8,721 bases of DNA from Planctomycetota bacterium. Lineage in GTDB: Bacteria > Planctomycetota > SZUA-567 > H5-PLA8 > CALKMO01. A program made the position numbers and the translations under genes. The stretch spans positions 1-8,721 of the forward strand of contig JAOACM010000165.1 of NCBI GenBank assembly GCA_026417845.1. Direction: 5' to 3'. Of this stretch, positions 6,013 through 8,721 are shown piece by piece (the stretch's first letter is position 1; each line of letters begins with the position of its first letter). Below the pieces are notes generated by a model. The model made no database searches. It saw nothing but the letters and a program-made list of their open reading frames with translations, and was not told the origin of the DNA.

Positions 6013-8121
6013 TCAATGCTCCGCCGTCCCGCCTTGCTGTTCTGCTGTCACGTCCTGCCCTCCAGCGGGATCATCCTGCTTCCCGGCGGACTCATTTTTC
6101 CGGTCGGAAGCTGCATCCTGGCGTTTCGCGGGCCCATCCGGCGGTTCGGCAGGACCCTCCTGCAGGGCCACCGATCCCTCCTGCCGTTCGGCGAATCTTT
6201 CCTGCTGTTCGACGGTAGCGTCGCCGCGTTCAGCGGATACATCCGGCGATCCGGCGGAACTCTCCTTCAGGGTTACGGTCTCATCCAGCCGTTCTACGGG
6301 CCATTCCTGCCGGTTGGCCGTACCATCTTCGTGCTCCCCTGCCCCGCCTGACGGCTCAGCGCGACCGTCCTGCAAGGATGTCACCCCATCCTGCCGTTCG
6401 GCGGGCCCCTCCTGTTGGCTGGAATCGTCGTCCTTGCGTCCCGCCGAGCCGTTCAGCGGCCCGGATTGTCCATCCCCCGATTCCGCGGGACCGTTACGGC
6501 GTTCGGCCTGGACGTCCTGCCTGTCGGGGGAGCCGCCAAGTTCGCCGGCCTTCGGCAGGTCCTGGAGACCGGACAGGCCGAAGTGCTGGAGGAATTCTTC
6601 GCTGGTGGCGTAAAGCAGGGGCGATCCCAAGGAATCGCCTCGTCCCATTATTTTGATGAGCCTTCGTTCGAGCAGGCTGCGGAGTATCTCGCCGCAGTTC
6701 ACCCCGCGCACGGCCTCAATCTCGGCCCTCGTTATAGGCTGGCGGTAGGCTATGACGGCAAGCGTCTCGACGGCGGCCTGGGTCATCTTCGAGGCGTCGC
6801 GGTGGCGCTTGAGCCTGTGGAGGAACGGAGCCATATCGGGGCGGGTCATAAGCCTGTAGCCGCCTGCGACATGAACGACCTCGAAGGCCCTCCCTTCCCT
6901 GTCGTATTCGGCCTTCAGTTCCGATATGACCGCCCGCACCTCGTCGGCCGTAAGGCCCGTGGCGCGACCGATCTGTGCCGCCGTGACAGGTTCTGGAGTG
7001 GCGAACAGCAGCGCCTCGACGCCCCGGCGCGCTCTGGCGGCTTCTCCGGGCGACATTTGGGGCCGCTTGCGGCGGGGTCGGACCTTCGTGGCGTCCGCGC
7101 CTCCCCCGCCGGCAGCGCCCGCACCCTCAGCTACCGCCGCCCCGGCCTCCGCTCCAGCCGCGCCGCCGGCGGCATCCTCCGCCTCATACGCCTCCTCGAT
7201 ATCTACATCGGCCTCTGCTCCATCCTCCGCCTCCCCGGTCCCGGTTTCGAGGCCGGCCGCGGCTTCCATCCCCGAAGCGGCCCCGACCGCGTCGCCTCCA
7301 TGCCCTGCGGCGGCGCCGCCGTCCTCGCCGCCAGCATCCCCGGCGGCGGTTACGCCGGCCGGGGCGCGGGCATCGGCGTCCGCGGCGGCGTCAGCGGACC
7401 GGCCGTCATCGGCGTGCGCCCCGATCTCCGTCCGTTCTTCCTTCTTGCGCCTCCTCTTCCGCAAGATACCTGACAGAACGCCACGCTGGGCCGGCAACCC
7501 TGCCTCGCCATCCTGCCCCGCGGGTACCGGCGCGAACTTTTTCAGGTCGAGCTGGTCGCCTTCCGCGGAGTCGTCCCGACGGCCAGACTCGCCGCCTGAT
7601 TCGCCGGAGCCGGCGCGTTCTACGGCTGCCCCGGTTCCAGCGCCGCTCCCGGCCGCTCCGGCTCCACCCGTTTCCACCCCGGGGACGTTTCCGGCCGTCT
7701 CTGCTTCTGTCGTTTCCGCCTGGAAGCGGTCGCCGGCCGCTCCTGCTTCGCGGCCGCATCGGGCCGTCCCTCCCGGCGATTGGCCGGCGGCGGGATCTGC
7801 GGATGTCTGGCCGCTCCCGGCGCGCTTCCGTGGCCGGCCTGCCTTCGCATCCGGCGGTCTGGAAACGCCTGGCGCGGGCGGTTCGGGTGGCCCGGTCCCG
7901 GCAGCTCCAGAGGGGTCCGCCGGGTTGTTCCCGCCAGCTTTTTCCTCCGCTCGCGGATTTTCTCCGTTCACCTTTCCGCTCCCCACGTTTTCCCCGGCCG
8001 CCCAAGACCAGGCTTTCCCCCGCCGGGACGGACGCGATCGGGACCCGGCGGGCCGCCGTCCCGGCTTCCGGCCGGGCGCGGAGGCGGCATGCGGCTGCCG
8101 GGACCTCGACCGGCGCGGCAT
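6013..8121 (-). CDS. scpB: Segregation and condensation protein B with long extensions
   Basis: ScpB is the paired winged-helix (kite) subunit of the bacterial SMC-ScpAB complex that compacts and separates chromosomes. With the start at 8121 the protein has 702 residues, against roughly 200 for a usual ScpB. The core is at residues 365-523: first winged helix RRGVEALLFATPEPVTAAQI, second with LAVIAYRQPITRAEIEAV (from 454), RGV, IKIMGRGDSLGSPLLY and FLQHFGLSGLQDLP. All are hallmark ScpB motifs. Residues 1-364 are low complexity: an arginine-rich start, Ala/Gly/Pro-rich runs, a basic patch RKRRRKKEER, then an acidic A/G/E/D stretch. Residues 530-702 are heptapeptide repeats. The frame is open to a GTG at 8202 that lacks a good Shine-Dalgarno; the ATG at 8121 has GGAAGGG 6 bases ahead, so I chose it. 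It follows a parvulin gene on the same strand, probably in one transcript. scpA is not in the window. Confidence 0.9.
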   Translation of the reverse strand: MPRRSRSRQPHAASAPGRKPGRRPAGSRSRPSRRGKAWSWAAGENVGSGKVNGENPRAEEKAGGNNPADPSGAAGTGPPEPPAPGVSRPPDAKAGRPRKRAGSGQTSADPAAGQSPGGTARCGREAGAAGDRFQAETTEAETAGNVPGVETGGAGAAGSGAGTGAAVERAGSGESGGESGRRDDSAEGDQLDLKKFAPVPAGQDGEAGLPAQRGVLSGILRKRRRKKEERTEIGAHADDGRSADAAADADARAPAGVTAAGDAGGEDGGAAAGHGGDAVGAASGMEAAAGLETGTGEAEDGAEADVDIEEAYEAEDAAGGAAGAEAGAAVAEGAGAAGGGGADATKVRPRRKRPQMSPGEAARARRGVEALLFATPEPVTAAQIGRATGLTADEVRAVISELKAEYDREGRAFEVVHVAGGYRLMTRPDMAPFLHRLKRHRDASKMTQAAVETLAVIAYRQPITRAEIEAVRGVNCGEILRSLLERRLIKIMGRGDSLGSPLLYATSEEFLQHFGLSGLQDLPKAGELGGSPDRQDVQAERRNGPAESGDGQSGPLNGSAGRKDDDSSQQEGPAERQDGVTSLQDGRAEPSGGAGEHEDGTANRQEWPVERLDETVTLKESSAGSPDVSAERGDATVEQQERFAERQEGSVALQEGPAEPPDGPAKRQDAASDRKNESAGKQDDPAGGQDVTAEQQGGTAEH
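6016..6534 (-). repeat. Heptapeptide (21-bp) tandem repeat tail of ScpB
   Basis: 24 complete heptads plus a 5-residue partial one, without a single indel, run to the stop codon. Consensus is close to GxAERQD. Position 3 is A or V in 18 of 24 units, position 7 is D or E in 19 of 24, position 6 is Q in 12 of 24 and position 1 is G in 12 of 24. Examples: GPAERQD, VSAERGD, RFAERQE, GTANRQE, VTAEQQG. The hydrophilic composition suggests an extended or disordered acidic tail rather than a coiled coil. Confidence 0.85.
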
Positions 8122-8223
8122 CGGGGGCCCTTCCCGGTACTGAGGGGCACCCGGCCCGCATCCCCGGTTCCCTTCCTCAGGCTGGCGCGCGACATATGCC
8201 ACCGCGGCGCGGCCGCCGTGTTT

Positions 8224-8721
8224 TCAATTCCTCCGCCCACCAGGGACGCTCCTCCCCAGCGCCATATCCATCAGGTACTCGATCGCAGCCCGTTCCCGCA
8301 ACTCCCGCAGCATCAGGTCGCCCTTGAGCGCCATCTGTTCGGCCAGATAGTCCCGCTCGACGCAGTCCCTGACCTCTTCGAACTCGGAGCGCCTCGGCGG
8401 TATCTTCCGTTCCAGCCTTACGATCTGAAACCCCTCGGGCGTCCTTATCGGATTCGATATTTCTCCGGGGGACATTTTCGCGAGGGCTTCCGCGACGGCC
8501 GGGTCGGTCTCCTTCGCGCTCAGACCCGCCATCGCGCCGAACCTTCTGATTATCTCCGGCCGATCATCGCTGTATCTGACCACGAGGGTCTCGAACTTCG
8601 CGCCGCCCCGTGCTTCCGCCGCCACGGCCGCCGCGCGCTGGCGCGCGGCCATCCACTGTTCGGGCTGGATCTGCCCGGCAACCTGAACCGGATCCTCGCC
8701 TTTCCCCGCCGGGCGTATGAG
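8224..8721 (-). CDS. Parvulin-type peptidyl-prolyl isomerase, N-terminus off window
   Basis: 165 visible residues of a PPIC/SurA-like protein; the frame is open through the right edge, so the true start is outside and the internal ATG at 8652 should not be taken as the start. The parvulin domain shows LIRPAGKGEDP, KFETLVVRYSDD, AMAGLSAKETDPAV, LAKMSPGEISNPIRT and GFQIVRLERK, then a helical tail (FEEVRDCVERDYLAEQ). At the G-x-H-I-I position the catalytic-type histidine is glutamine (Q99 of the visible part). Paralogous to the exported parvulin at 1120-2334. Expected to be a periplasmic chaperone/isomerase, though the signal peptide is not visible. It ends 102 bases before the preferred scpB start (21 bases before the GTG alternative), and scpB lies in the same frame after the stop. 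Confidence 0.85.
   Translation of the reverse strand, partial: LIRPAGKGEDPVQVAGQIQPEQWMAARQRAAAVAAEARGGAKFETLVVRYSDDRPEIIRRFGAMAGLSAKETDPAVAEALAKMSPGEISNPIRTPEGFQIVRLERKIPPRRSEFEEVRDCVERDYLAEQMALKGDLMLRELRERAAIEYLMDMALGRSVPGGRRN

Noticed and set aside
6016..6534. ScpB tail as a coiled coil
   Set aside because: Each heptad offers only one small hydrophobic position (A/V), with Gly and Pro common; a true coiled coil needs two hydrophobic positions and no Pro.
5675..6613. Plus-strand open frame of 312 codons with a Ser/Cys-rich seven-residue periodicity
   Set aside because: It is the antisense shadow of the ScpB heptad tail. A 21-bp repeat is periodic in every frame, and only the minus strand is fused to a recognisable protein.
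6926..8143. Plus-strand open frame of 405 codons rich in A, P and S
   Set aside because: Antisense to the GC-rich scpB extension; long open antisense frames are expected at this GC content, and no domain is visible.

Overview
The window looks like chromosomal DNA from a high-GC, Gram-negative-type (diderm) bacterium. Evidence for an outer envelope is indirect: a secreted SurA-like parvulin, a second parvulin gene and an exported NHL/PKD protein. The C-terminal domain of the exported protein resembles the C-terminal domains I associate with surface proteins of planctomycetes, lentisphaeres and allied phyla, but this placement is from memory and tentative. No tRNA, rRNA, CRISPR array, integrase or intact transposase is visible.

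Layout. (1) Positions 1-2334, minus strand, form a tight three-gene cluster read right to left: a SurA-like parvulin with a signal peptide (1120-2334), a small single-pass membrane protein (739-1092) and a family 4 uracil-DNA glycosylase (1-737, C-terminus cut by the window edge). The gaps are 27 and 1 bp. (2) Positions 2335-3441 hold no convincing gene. They carry diverged repeat modules, a near-consensus sigma-70-type promoter and a long leader. (3) Positions 3442-5379, plus strand, encode a secreted NHL-repeat/PKD protein with a strong Shine-Dalgarno site. (4) Positions 5380-6012 hold no convincing gene. They carry second copies of the same repeat modules and two hairpins, one of which is a good minus-strand terminator. 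(5) Positions 6013-8721, minus strand, encode a second parvulin (N-terminus off the window) followed by scpB, the chromosome-segregation factor, which here has large unusual N- and C-terminal extensions.

The two most interesting things are these. First, the exported NHL/PKD gene is bracketed by related non-coding modules (called A, B and C here). The copies differ by indels that are not multiples of three, and one hairpin in module B shows a compensatory base-pair change, which points to a structured RNA or DNA element. In front of the gene, module B lies inside the predicted 5' leader. Second, the ScpB homologue ends in about 25 heptapeptide repeats (consensus near GxAERQD) in unbroken register, and it is preceded by about 360 residues of low-complexity sequence. 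I found no clearly new defence or mobile system. The novelty is in the repeat modules and the ScpB tail.
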